Positions 52,031-60,538 of a DNA stretch of 64,000 nucleotides are shown piece after piece. The stretch comes from CAYTPI01 sp964439625 (GTDB lineage: Bacteria; Chloroflexota; Anaerolineae; Aggregatilineales; UBA3940). How positions within the stretch are numbered: position 1 is the stretch's first letter; each line of letters begins with the position of its first letter. Made by a program: the position numbers and the translations under genes. Below the pieces are notes generated by a model. It did not search any database. It had not been told where the DNA came from and saw only the letters and a program-made list of their open reading frames with translations. The stretch spans positions 1-64,000 of the forward strand of contig CAYTPI010000007.1 of assembly GCA_964439625.1 (NCBI GenBank), in the 5' to 3' direction.

Positions 52031-53961
52031 CATTATTCACAAACCGGCGTTATGAAATGATCGCGGTAGCCGCCGTCGTTCTGCTTGCCCTACTGCTGCG
52101 TAGCGTCGGTCACTTCAGCGCACCCAATGGCTGGCGCGATGACGAGTTATCGAATGCGTTGGTTATCTCGCAGCATGTTCTCCAAGGTGATGTTCGTTTC
52201 TACTACGATGATGCTTCTGGGCACGAGGGTTTGTATCATTGGTTGCAAGCGCTGACAATGGCCCTGTTTGGCCCAAGCGTCTGGGGTATTCGTGGTGTGT
52301 CTATTCTAGCTGGTACTGCATCTGTTCTACTGACGTATTTACTGGCCCGTCAACTGTTTGATGTGCGCGTCGCACTGCTGGCTGCCTTGTTACTTGCCAT
52401 TTCATTTTGGTCATTGATGTATTCACGCTCAGGGCAGCGCCATATCCTGGTCACTGTCACGACATTAACGTCCTTTTATTGTTTTTGGCGTGCGGTAGAT
52501 TTGAGATCATTGTTATGGTTCTCATTGGCAGGGGTTGCTCTCGGGATTGGATATTACACTTATTTTGCATCGCGTGGCGTCCCATTGATCTTCATCACAT
52601 GGGGACTTTATCTGCTTATTTTTCAGCGCAAGCAGTTCAAAACATTGTGGCAAGGGCTGCTGCTAACCCTAGGGGTATCTGCTGTATTCGCCATCCCGCT
52701 AATCGTTACCCTGCAACAACAACCCGAAGCTGAAGCCCGCGTCGAAGAACTTGCATTACCCGTCTACGATGCACTTAATGGCGATTTTTCAACATTAGCA
52801 CAATATACCCTCACCACTGCCTCGATGTTTACGCATGATGGAGATAGCGAAGTGCTATACAATGTGGCTCATCGTCCAGTATTTGCTGCTCTCGGCGGGG
52901 GTATTTTCTGGGCAGGCGTCGGCTATGCTCTGTATTGCGCATTCGCGCAGCATCGCGATGCTAAAGCGGCTTTTTTGCTGTTGTGGTTGGGGGCTGGGTT
53001 GGCACCCGGCGCTTTGAGTGTCCCGGCTGCTAGTCTTGGACACACCATTTTAGCCCAGCCTGTTGCCATGATCATCCCGGCCTTCGCGCTGATTACCTTG
53101 TTGGATCACCTACCACGGCAGCAACGGCTGGTGACGGCTGTAATCGTGGTCTTCATCGGATGGGAAGTTGAGCGCAGCATCTATGATTATTGGTGGCGCT
53201 GGCCCGCTGATGATTTTAACCGCGTGCTGCACCATTCTGACCTGCACGAGGCCAGCCGCTGGCTCAACGCGCAGGAAAAACGCGATGTAGCAATTGGCAG
53301 TTTTCTTACGGAACGCTGGGATCAACAAGCACTCTCTATTGACCTTAACGTTGATGACTGGCGCATTCGAGCATATGATCCGCGACTGGTTTGCTTTCAT
53401 GATATCTTGATTGTTGTGCCATCATATCTAGCCGAGGAAATGGCAGCGTGTTCAAATATAGACTCGCTTGCCCCTGATGCTCCCTATCTGCTTGCTGAGG
53501 AGGGTACAGTCTTGACAATAAGTGACTCGCTAATTCGGTTTAATAACAACATTCATCTCACCGAAGCAGCCCTCAGACAAACTAGTTCGCAGCTTGAGAT
53601 ACAAACACGGTGGCACGTCGCAGCCCCCCTAGACTTGCCGCCACGACCTTTGTACAGCAAGCCACCACCACCAGGCACAGATGACAGCCCTCGGTTAATG
53701 TTGTTTATCCAACTATTAGATGCAGATGAGCAGCGTATTGCCGGGGTCGATGCTTTAGGTGTTGATGTCCACACTCTTATTGAAGGAGATCGCTTCACAC
53801 AAATGAACACAATAGACCTTACTGGGTTGGCTGCCGCAGATTATCAAGTCGTGCTAGGCCTCTACGATCCAGCTACGAGCACTCGCGTATTGGGTGTTTC
53901 TGACGAGCAAACTGCGGATAATTTTCGCTTAGACACAATCGCAGTCGGTCAATTACAATAA
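52027..53961 (+). CDS. GT39-type membrane glycosyltransferase, 644 aa
   Basis: This is a second GT-C enzyme beside the preceding one and of the same overall layout. The first loop is NGWRDDELSNALVIS with a DDE acidic cluster. About ten helices follow, then the C-terminal beta domain ending VVLGLYDPATSTRVLGVSD. It overlaps the upstream gene by four bases (ATGA). The two may form a pair with different acceptors. Confidence 0.82.
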   Translation: MTLFTNRRYEMIAVAAVVLLALLLRSVGHFSAPNGWRDDELSNALVISQHVLQGDVRFYYDDASGHEGLYHWLQALTMALFGPSVWGIRGVSILAGTASVLLTYLLARQLFDVRVALLAALLLAISFWSLMYSRSGQRHILVTVTTLTSFYCFWRAVDLRSLLWFSLAGVALGIGYYTYFASRGVPLIFITWGLYLLIFQRKQFKTLWQGLLLTLGVSAVFAIPLIVTLQQQPEAEARVEELALPVYDALNGDFSTLAQYTLTTASMFTHDGDSEVLYNVAHRPVFAALGGGIFWAGVGYALYCAFAQHRDAKAAFLLLWLGAGLAPGALSVPAASLGHTILAQPVAMIIPAFALITLLDHLPRQQRLVTAVIVVFIGWEVERSIYDYWWRWPADDFNRVLHHSDLHEASRWLNAQEKRDVAIGSFLTERWDQQALSIDLNVDDWRIRAYDPRLVCFHDILIVVPSYLAEEMAACSNIDSLAPDAPYLLAEEGTVLTISDSLIRFNNNIHLTEAALRQTSSQLEIQTRWHVAAPLDLPPRPLYSKPPPPGTDDSPRLMLFIQLLDADEQRIAGVDALGVDVHTLIEGDRFTQMNTIDLTGLAAADYQVVLGLYDPATSTRVLGVSDEQTADNFRLDTIAVGQLQ

Positions 53962-53965
53962 CCTA

Positions 53966-54502
53966 ATGAATAGAAAACGGATTGCCAACACTATAATTGC
54001 TATTGGTATGTTGCTGCTCGGTGTTTATATCATTTTATTGAGTATTGGCCTGTCAATTATCCGCTTGCGCTATGTCTGGCCGCTGATCCCAGCTTGGGTT
54101 GGTGCGGCTTCTCTGTTACAGTTCGCCGCTGATCAGGACAAACGCGGCGGGCTAGTATTCTTTGGCACACTGCTGTTTTGCTTTGCAGTGCTAGCGTTTC
54201 CTTTCACTTTACGACTGTTGACTTTTTCTCGCGTAACTATTGGTCAGTTCTGGCCCCTCATCCCATTAATCATTGGCGTTGCGTTTTTGGTACTTTACAT
54301 TAGCGCAGGCTTAACAGACCCAACGCTGTTAGTTGTTGCATCAATAATGGGTGGTGTCGCTCTATTAGCTCTGCCGATCACGCTGGGTACTGTCCGCACA
54401 GAAGCATTCCGCCAGACAGTCCGTTACTGGCCTCTGCTGGTCTTATTCTTAGTGTTGGGGCTGTTGTTTGGCTCACGACTTGTCGTATCAGCGGATAGTT
54501 AA
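53966..54502 (+). CDS. Small polytopic membrane protein, 178 aa
   Basis: It has about five or six hydrophobic helices and three WPL segments (YVWPLIPAW, QFWPLIPLI, RYWPLLVLF) at helix starts, like the internal repeats of LiaF-type transmembrane domains. I do not recognise a specific family. It is located four bases after the GT39 gene and three before a GT4 gene, so it belongs to that operon and may assist the glycosyltransferases in the membrane. Confidence 0.65.
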   Translation: MNRKRIANTIIAIGMLLLGVYIILLSIGLSIIRLRYVWPLIPAWVGAASLLQFAADQDKRGGLVFFGTLLFCFAVLAFPFTLRLLTFSRVTIGQFWPLIPLIIGVAFLVLYISAGLTDPTLLVVASIMGGVALLALPITLGTVRTEAFRQTVRYWPLLVLFLVLGLLFGSRLVVSADS

Positions 54503-54505
54503 CTC

Positions 54506-55621
54506 ATGCTCATTGGGATTGATGCAAGCCGGGTGACTGTTTCGCAGCGCACAGGCACTGAAGGCTACAGTTACCATATAATCAGCAATATGTTACAAGT
54601 GGGGGCTGAACATGAATTTCGCCTGTATTTTCGCGACCAACCCGCCGACACTCTATTTGAGCAATCTAACAATGTTGAGTATCAAGTCATCCAACAGGGA
54701 CGCATCTGGACGCATCTGGGGCTTGGACCCCATGTTCGTAAGGCACCAGTGGATGTACTCTTCGTTCCCGCGCATGTTGTCCCTTGGCCAAGTACCGGTG
54801 TGACGCCAGCGGTCGTCACCATCCACGATCTTGGCTACCTACATTACCCTGACAAACATCCCTTACTTGCGCGCGCGTACTTAAATTGGTCAACGCGCTA
54901 TAGTGCGCAAGCAACCCGGCGTGTTATTGCCGTCTCTCAGGCCACTGCTCACGATTTACAGACGTTTACTAATACCCACCTAGAGAAGATCAAGGTCGTG
55001 CATTCTGGTGTGGCCCCCAGTATGCACGCAGATATCAGCGAGCAAACAATCAAGCAATTACGTGAAACTCTTGGCATTCATGGGCCATATATTTTGCATG
55101 TCGGAAGCGTCCAACCGCGCAAAAATCTACTAAGGTTAGTTGAAGCATTTGACGCTGTGAAAGATGTCGTCGATGGGCTTCAGTTAGTACTGGCAGGACG
55201 TGAGAGCTGGGGTGTCCGTCGCCTAAGAGAACACATCGACCAACTAGGATTGCGCGATCAGGTGTTGGTAACCGGTTACATACCTGATGCCGATCTGGTG
55301 ACATTGTACAATGGGGCAATGGTTTATGCCTTTCCGTCGTTGTACGAGGGCTTCGGCTTTCCGGCGTTAGAGGCTATGGCTTGTGGCGTTCCTGTTGCTT
55401 GTTCCAATGTGTCTTCTTTGCCTGAAATTGTTGGTAATGCGGCGCTTACTTTCCCCCCGACCGATGTTAATGCAATAGCCTCCGCTCTTGAACGTATCCT
55501 CACAGACAACAGCTTGCACAGCGACTTAGTTCAACGTGGGTTTAAGCGAGCGAAGCAGTTTAGTTGGCAGCGAGCGGCTAAACAGACGTTGGCGGTACTG
55601 GCCGAGGCTGCTATTTTCTAG
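54506..55621 (+). CDS. GT4-family glycosyltransferase, 371 aa
   Basis: This is a GT-B enzyme like the one at 6147, with LIGIDASRVTVSQRTGTEGY at the N-terminus, LHVGSVQPRKNLLRLVEAF in the donor domain, and the E-x7-E motif in YEGFGFPPLEAMACGVPV-like form (LYEGFGFPALEAMACGVPVA). It is the last gene of the operon with two GT39 genes. It would act on the cytoplasmic face, while the GT39 enzymes act on the outer face. Confidence 0.86.
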   Translation: MLIGIDASRVTVSQRTGTEGYSYHIISNMLQVGAEHEFRLYFRDQPADTLFEQSNNVEYQVIQQGRIWTHLGLGPHVRKAPVDVLFVPAHVVPWPSTGVTPAVVTIHDLGYLHYPDKHPLLARAYLNWSTRYSAQATRRVIAVSQATAHDLQTFTNTHLEKIKVVHSGVAPSMHADISEQTIKQLRETLGIHGPYILHVGSVQPRKNLLRLVEAFDAVKDVVDGLQLVLAGRESWGVRRLREHIDQLGLRDQVLVTGYIPDADLVTLYNGAMVYAFPSLYEGFGFPALEAMACGVPVACSNVSSLPEIVGNAALTFPPTDVNAIASALERILTDNSLHSDLVQRGFKRAKQFSWQRAAKQTLAVLAEAAIF

Positions 55622-55641
55622 TCCACAGGTATTGTCTGTTC

Positions 55642-55650
55642 TGGTATAAT
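55642..55650 (+). promoter_or_regulatory. Extended -10 promoter element for the 148-residue gene
   Basis: TGG followed by TATAAT (55645-55650) is an extended -10 box, about 50 bases upstream of the ATG at 55703, which has AAAAGGA before it. Confidence 0.45.
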
Positions 55651-55702
55651 CTCGACACAGACCAATACTAATGACAATCCTTCAACCGCAAAAGGACATA
55701 CA

Positions 55703-56149
55703 ATGGCAGCTCCTTTCCTTCACATTCCCTATTGGCGCTCAGGTGGTTTCGAGGGCATCCAATATCGGACGCAACTATACTTCACACCATTGAGCCGTGA
55801 AACAGTGACTCTTGGTATTTATCTCTTCGAAAACGGTGGTGAGCCATGGGCTGGCCGCACATTCGACTATGAAATTGACCAACATATTGATAAAGTAACA
55901 ACCAACCGCGACGGCATGATCTCGATCACACTAGGTGGGGGTCAGATTGTGCGTGTTCAAATCAACGTCTTGGATCACGAGTATGGAACGGGTGAGGTTC
56001 ATCTGTTAGAAGGTACCGAAGAAACACCTATCCTAGCGCGTGGTGAAGTCGAAGTGTTCGCCCAAGAAGAGGCAGGCGGCTTCGAACTGAGCATTTCTGA
56101 AGTAACCATCACCGGTGGACGTCCGATCGTTATCGACCCAGTTAGTTAA
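55703..56149 (+). CDS. Hypothetical protein, 148 aa
   Basis: I do not recognise this protein. It begins with AAPFLHIPYWRSGGFEG and is rich in beta strands through YFTPLSRETVTLGIYLF, MISITLGGGQIVRVQINVL and FELSISEVTITGGRPIVID, so it could be a small beta barrel or sandwich. There is no signal or membrane segment. It has its own promoter and an intrinsic terminator, and is followed by a cyclase gene. Confidence 0.6.
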   Translation: MAAPFLHIPYWRSGGFEGIQYRTQLYFTPLSRETVTLGIYLFENGGEPWAGRTFDYEIDQHIDKVTTNRDGMISITLGGGQIVRVQINVLDHEYGTGEVHLLEGTEETPILARGEVEVFAQEEAGGFELSISEVTITGGRPIVIDPVS

Positions 56150-56166
56150 GAACTCGCCACATTCAG

Positions 56167-56199
56167 GGCCGAGGGCGTAATCAGGAGCCGCCCTCGGCC
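56167..56199 (+). terminator. Intrinsic terminator after the 148-residue gene
   Basis: GGCCGAGGGCG pairs with CGCCCTCGGCC around an 11-base loop. TCTTGTTG follows. Confidence 0.7.
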
Positions 56200-56266
56200 T
56201 CTTGTTGCATTTCTGCGCTTCAGCATACAATAACCATGTAGGCACTAGTCGAAGGTGTAGACCATT

Positions 56267-58030
56267 ATGGAAACGCTTCAGCTCGGCTCCGGCGACCTGC
56301 GCGATCCAAATTCAAATGCGCTTAGCGATGAGCTCGTTGAAGTTCAAAAACTGGCCCTTGACCTCAGAGATGTTCTCAGTAGCCTCAAGGATTATTACAA
56401 AGAACACGGTGTCAAGTTGCCACCGGGAACGACAACAACGCTGCGCGATATCGCTCAACGCCTCGTTGATACGGCGGAAAATGCAAAAACACTTGAACTA
56501 GAACGCGACCAATCTCGTGCGCTAGTTGATGTCGCTGCTCTAATTAATTCTTCCCTTGACCTGACTCAGGTTTTGAATGAGGTGATGGATACCATCATCA
56601 AACTGACAGGTGCTGAGCGGGGCTACCTCATGCTAAGTAACGAGGACACCGGCGAAATGGAACTACGCATCGCTCGAAATATGGAGCGTCAAACCCTCGA
56701 CAGCAGCGACTTTGAAGTTAGTCGTAATGTCGTTGAGCGTGTGGCTACTTCTGGCCAAGGCATCGTCACAACAAATGCTCAGGAAGATACCCGCTTCAAA
56801 GACTCCAAGAGTGTTGTCAGCTATGCACTCCGCTCGATCCTATGCGTTCCACTCAAAGTCAAGGGAAATGTCACCGGCGTAATATATGCAGATAACAAAA
56901 TTCATGCCGGTCTGTTCAATGATGACCTGCTATCACTAATGCGGGCCTTCGCCAACCAAGCAGCAATTGCCATTGAAAACGCCCGCCTCTTTGCCCGAGT
57001 GACCGCCTCACTGGACGCTATTACGGAGCTAAAGAGCCTGCAAGATGATATCTTTGCATCGATTGCTTCTGGCGTCATTACTACCAACAAAGATTGGTAC
57101 GTCACGCTTATCAATCGACGGGCGCAACAAATATTACAGGTCGAAGAGGAATTGAGCGACGCTAAGAGCCTCCAAGATGTGCTGCCAATTCAGGATCCGC
57201 GCTTCCAGACGATCATTGAAACAATTTCTGCCTCAGGTGAACACCTGATGAATGTTGAGTTTGATACATACTTTGGTGATGAAGAATTGAATCTTAGTAT
57301 GAACTTCAGTCCATTGAAAGATGCCTATAATCACACGCAGGGTGTCGCTATTGTGCTGGACGATCTGACGGAAGAAAAACGACGCGAGGCCCAAATCGCA
57401 GGTGTGCGGCGCTATTTGCCGATGGAAGTAGTAGATGGCATCGAAAGTGCTGACCGCCTCAAGTTGGGCGGTACGCGTCAAGAGATTTCGATCTTCTTTG
57501 CTGATATCCGTGGCTTCTCCTCATTTAGTGAAGGTATTGAACCGGAAAGATTGGTTGAATTAGTCAACGACTACATGACTATTGCATCGAATGCTATTCA
57601 CATTCATCAAGGGGTTATCGATAAGTTTATGGGGGATGCCGTCATGGCACTCTACAATACGCCGCTGCGCCCGCAGGCTGACCATGCCCTGCGTGCCGCC
57701 CGGACTGCTCTGGCTGTCAAGCAGGAAGTAACACAGTATCATCAACAGATTCACCCAGATAACCGGCTCATGTTTGGCATTGGTATTCATACTGGGGAAG
57801 CTGTTGTTGGCAATGTCGGCAGCCCTGAGCGCCTAGACTATACTGCCATGGGGGACTCAGTTAACCTAGCAAAACGGTTGCAAGAGGTGGCAGCCCCACA
57901 GCAAATTCTCATCTCAGACAGTACCTACCAGATGATCGCTGATTATGTAGAGGTCGTTGAGCTTAAGCCGATGCAAGTGAAGGGCCGTTCGCAATACACG
58001 GATGTTTATGAACTCATCTCAGTACAGTGA
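56267..58030 (+). CDS. Class III adenylate/guanylate cyclase with GAF and PAS-like domains, 587 aa
   Basis: The N-terminal part (1-95) is helical and includes a coiled coil. A GAF domain (about 85-240) has IIKLTGAERGYLMLSNED and ILCVPLKVKGNVTGVIYADNK. A PAS-like domain (about 250-370) links to the cyclase domain (about 400-587). There the metal Asp residues are in FFADIRGFSSFS and KFMGDAVMALY, with GIGIHTGEAVVGNVGS and MGDSVNLAKRLQEVA as the transition-state Asn and Arg. The Lys of DKFMGD and Asp of LDYTAMGD favour ATP, so cAMP is likely. It is soluble and probably sensed by GAF ligands. Confidence 0.85.
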   Translation: METLQLGSGDLRDPNSNALSDELVEVQKLALDLRDVLSSLKDYYKEHGVKLPPGTTTTLRDIAQRLVDTAENAKTLELERDQSRALVDVAALINSSLDLTQVLNEVMDTIIKLTGAERGYLMLSNEDTGEMELRIARNMERQTLDSSDFEVSRNVVERVATSGQGIVTTNAQEDTRFKDSKSVVSYALRSILCVPLKVKGNVTGVIYADNKIHAGLFNDDLLSLMRAFANQAAIAIENARLFARVTASLDAITELKSLQDDIFASIASGVITTNKDWYVTLINRRAQQILQVEEELSDAKSLQDVLPIQDPRFQTIIETISASGEHLMNVEFDTYFGDEELNLSMNFSPLKDAYNHTQGVAIVLDDLTEEKRREAQIAGVRRYLPMEVVDGIESADRLKLGGTRQEISIFFADIRGFSSFSEGIEPERLVELVNDYMTIASNAIHIHQGVIDKFMGDAVMALYNTPLRPQADHALRAARTALAVKQEVTQYHQQIHPDNRLMFGIGIHTGEAVVGNVGSPERLDYTAMGDSVNLAKRLQEVAAPQQILISDSTYQMIADYVEVVELKPMQVKGRSQYTDVYELISVQ

Positions 58031-58037
58031 TCAGGCG

Positions 58038-59165
58038 CTACTGCGTCCGCGTGTCTATTATGGTGAAGTAGTCTAGTGGACTCTGGGGCCAGTCGTCCTC
58101 GCGGATCTCAAAATGCAAGTGAATACCACTGGCATTCCCCGTCATGCCCATCTCACCGAGCAACTGCCCTTTGGATATCTGGTCACCACAGCCCACAAAG
58201 CGCGAGGAAAGGTGTGCATAGTAGCTGGTAAAGGCATTACCATGATCGATGATCACCAACTCCCCATAGCCCCCTTCTCGATGCCAACCCGCAAATACAA
58301 CAACCCCCGTCTCAGAGGCATATATCGGTGCTGCATAATCAGCGGCAAAATCATAACCAGGGTGAGCTGTCGGGTGGAAGCCATTTGTTACACGGTAAGC
58401 GCCACCACCCATTGGGTTTTGCCAGTCACCGGAACCTCCGGAGCCAGTGTATGTCTCTTGGCAAGAGCCGAGGAATACTGAGCCTTCTGGATTAGCACTG
58501 CCGCTGGTAGTGCCCGTCTGGATGGGAGCCTGCCAAGAAATATATTCACGTACGCCAGCTGGGACGACAATTCGCAGGCCAGCCTTTGGGATCGTTTCAC
58601 TGCTTTGGTCATCCAATTGGTTGTAGCGTGAATAGAGGATGTCCCCAGCGGTGACGCCGTACCCTGCGGCAATCTCAGCAATTGACTCCTCACCGTTAGA
58701 AACATGATACACCCCATCAACTGGTAGGATATAGAGTTCTAGCCCAACCACTAATAGGTTGACGTTGTCTTGAAGTTGTTCTGTGTTAGACCAAAAAATT
58801 GTGTTGGGGTCTAGGCCAAAGCGCTGCGCAATGCTAAATAACGAATCGCCTTCCTGAACGGTATATTTTAGGACGTGCTGCCGTGCAAGGATAGGAAAAC
58901 CATCTGGCCCTATTTGGTTACTATCTGCCGCAATCGAGATGGTGTCTGCTTGGCTATCCATCTCTTCGGCAATGTTGCCAATCACATTACTGTTTTCGCC
59001 TCGAGATTGGGTGTCAAGCTCAGCAAGTAGACCTTGAACACGGTTTTCCCCGGTCAAGAAATCAATGATTTGACGACCTCGAAAAGCAGCAAGCCCAATC
59101 AAAGCGCCAAGGATAATTACCAATACAATAGGGCGACGTCTACTACGCCGACGACGGTAGCTCAT
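58038..59165 (-). CDS. LysM and M23 peptidase, membrane-anchored, 375 aa
   Basis: The N-terminal helix (about residues 12-28) follows a very basic start. Two LysM-like units (YTVQEGDSLFSIAQRFGLDP; YHVSNGEESIAEIAAGYGVT) bind the wall. The M23 domain has HPGYDFAADYAAPIYA with zinc ligands, and ends in GIHLHFEIRED. It should cut peptidoglycan. It converges on the cyclase gene with a seven-base gap. Confidence 0.9.
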   Translation of the reverse strand: MSYRRRRSRRRPIVLVIILGALIGLAAFRGRQIIDFLTGENRVQGLLAELDTQSRGENSNVIGNIAEEMDSQADTISIAADSNQIGPDGFPILARQHVLKYTVQEGDSLFSIAQRFGLDPNTIFWSNTEQLQDNVNLLVVGLELYILPVDGVYHVSNGEESIAEIAAGYGVTAGDILYSRYNQLDDQSSETIPKAGLRIVVPAGVREYISWQAPIQTGTTSGSANPEGSVFLGSCQETYTGSGGSGDWQNPMGGGAYRVTNGFHPTAHPGYDFAADYAAPIYASETGVVVFAGWHREGGYGELVIIDHGNAFTSYYAHLSSRFVGCGDQISKGQLLGEMGMTGNASGIHLHFEIREDDWPQSPLDYFTIIDTRTQ

Positions 59166-59248
59166 GTGAGGGTTTATCTACTAGTAGACAACTTCAGCGA
59201 CGTATCCTAGCGTTGAAGCAAGTCTGCCGCAACTGAATGTGGCCTGCG

Positions 59249-60196
59249 TTATACTAACAGACTATCTATCGTCGCTGAGGCAACAACTGACAGGAAAATA
59301 GCTAGCAAGAAGATATTTGTGATCACAAAGAAACGGATTGCTCGCTTACGCTCAGGACGTTTGATAAGCTGAATGCTCTGCACGAGCAAGAAGCCAGTGG
59401 CAACCACAGCAACAATGGTATAGAGCCAATTTAATGATGGGCTAAATGCCAGCACGACCGCTGATATTCCCGTTCCCAATGCATGAATGAACACCCACCA
59501 TGCCGTAGCTTGCTCTGAAATGATTGCTGGGAGCATAGGGATTGACCCCGCTTGATAATCATCGCGGTAAAATAGAGCAAGCGCCCAGAAATGGGCTGGC
59601 GTCCAAAGGAACACGATCAACGAAAGTACGATCACGGCAGGGTCAGAGGCTGCACCAACCGCAGCGCCACCTGTCATTACAGCACAACTACCAGCAGCAC
59701 CACCGATCACAATATTGACGATGCTGCGAGGCTTTAACCAAATTGTGTAGACGCCGACATATATAACAGCACCTGCGAATAGATAGAGTGACATCGCTGG
59801 GTAAAAGGGCAGTGTCCCTAATACAGCAACAGCAATCATCAAGCAGGCGATGGCCAACACGAGGTGTGGATTATATTCACCGTTGACCAATGGTCTATGA
59901 CCAGTGCGACGCATTTTCGCATCGTTCTGGCGTTCAATATATTGATTGATAGCAGATGCACCACTAGCCGCAAGCGCCCCAGTTACCAGTAAAAGGACAA
60001 GTTGGTTAACTGACGGAATGCCCTGTGTTCCGAGAAAAGCACCACCAATGGATGCTACGAGCAGTAGAGAAACGACACGGGCCTTGAAAAGGACAGCAAG
60101 TGTCCGAATTGTATTTAGGATTGAAGCCTGGTTCGGTACCCGGCGCATGGACGCGTCTGGCGCAGATTTATCGTGCGCGGGGGTATTAATAGTCAT
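59249..60196 (-). CDS. ctaB: Protoheme IX farnesyltransferase (heme O synthase), 315 aa
   Basis: CtaB attaches farnesyl to heme B to make heme O for terminal oxidases. It is a UbiA-type protein with about nine helices. The first acidic motif is NQYIERQNDAKMRRTGHRP, and the second region includes VFLWTPAHFWALALFYRDDYQ. The length is normal. A perfect 8-base inverted repeat lies 45-64 bases upstream. Confidence 0.93.
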   Translation of the reverse strand: MTINTPAHDKSAPDASMRRVPNQASILNTIRTLAVLFKARVVSLLLVASIGGAFLGTQGIPSVNQLVLLLVTGALAASGASAINQYIERQNDAKMRRTGHRPLVNGEYNPHLVLAIACLMIAVAVLGTLPFYPAMSLYLFAGAVIYVGVYTIWLKPRSIVNIVIGGAAGSCAVMTGGAAVGAASDPAVIVLSLIVFLWTPAHFWALALFYRDDYQAGSIPMLPAIISEQATAWWVFIHALGTGISAVVLAFSPSLNWLYTIVAVVATGFLLVQSIQLIKRPERKRAIRFFVITNIFLLAIFLSVVASATIDSLLV

Positions 60197-60538
60197 AGAG
60201 TTGGGTTACCTAGTTCAAATCTCCGACACCTGCCGGATGTATTTTACATTTTTGTAAAATGATTGATCGTAGAGTTCATGCTTATTTTGTGATATTTTTC
60301 TCAAGTTGGCAACAATCCGAAAAACTGCCATCTCATCGTGAAGAGTTGAATGATTGGTTGGTTTTCCGATATAGTATTGTGCGAAACAATAAACTTTGTT
60401 CACAAGCTAGCGCACATCCCACATTTCCCTGGGTGCTTGTGGAGTAGGCACAGGTTGTGTGTCAGAAGGTGGCATGCATTATACTTCTGGCGTGTAAGCT
60501 GGTTTTACTCAGAAGAAAGCAAATAGGGGGCTTCACTC
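60197..60538. other. Divergent region between ctaB and mrp operons
   Basis: No gene is supported here. It holds a perfect palindrome (ATTTTACA at 60241-60248 with TGTAAAAT at 60253-60260), a candidate operator, and two weak plus-strand promoter-like pairs: TTGAAT (60346-60351) with TATAGT (60370-60375), 18 bases apart, and a later TATACT at 60480-60485. The GTG at 60539 is preceded by AGGGGG. Confidence 0.4.

Noticed and set aside
60215..60447. Two short overlapping frames between ctaB and mrpA
   Set aside because: They lie on opposite strands, cover the palindrome and promoter-like sites, and have no domain signal.
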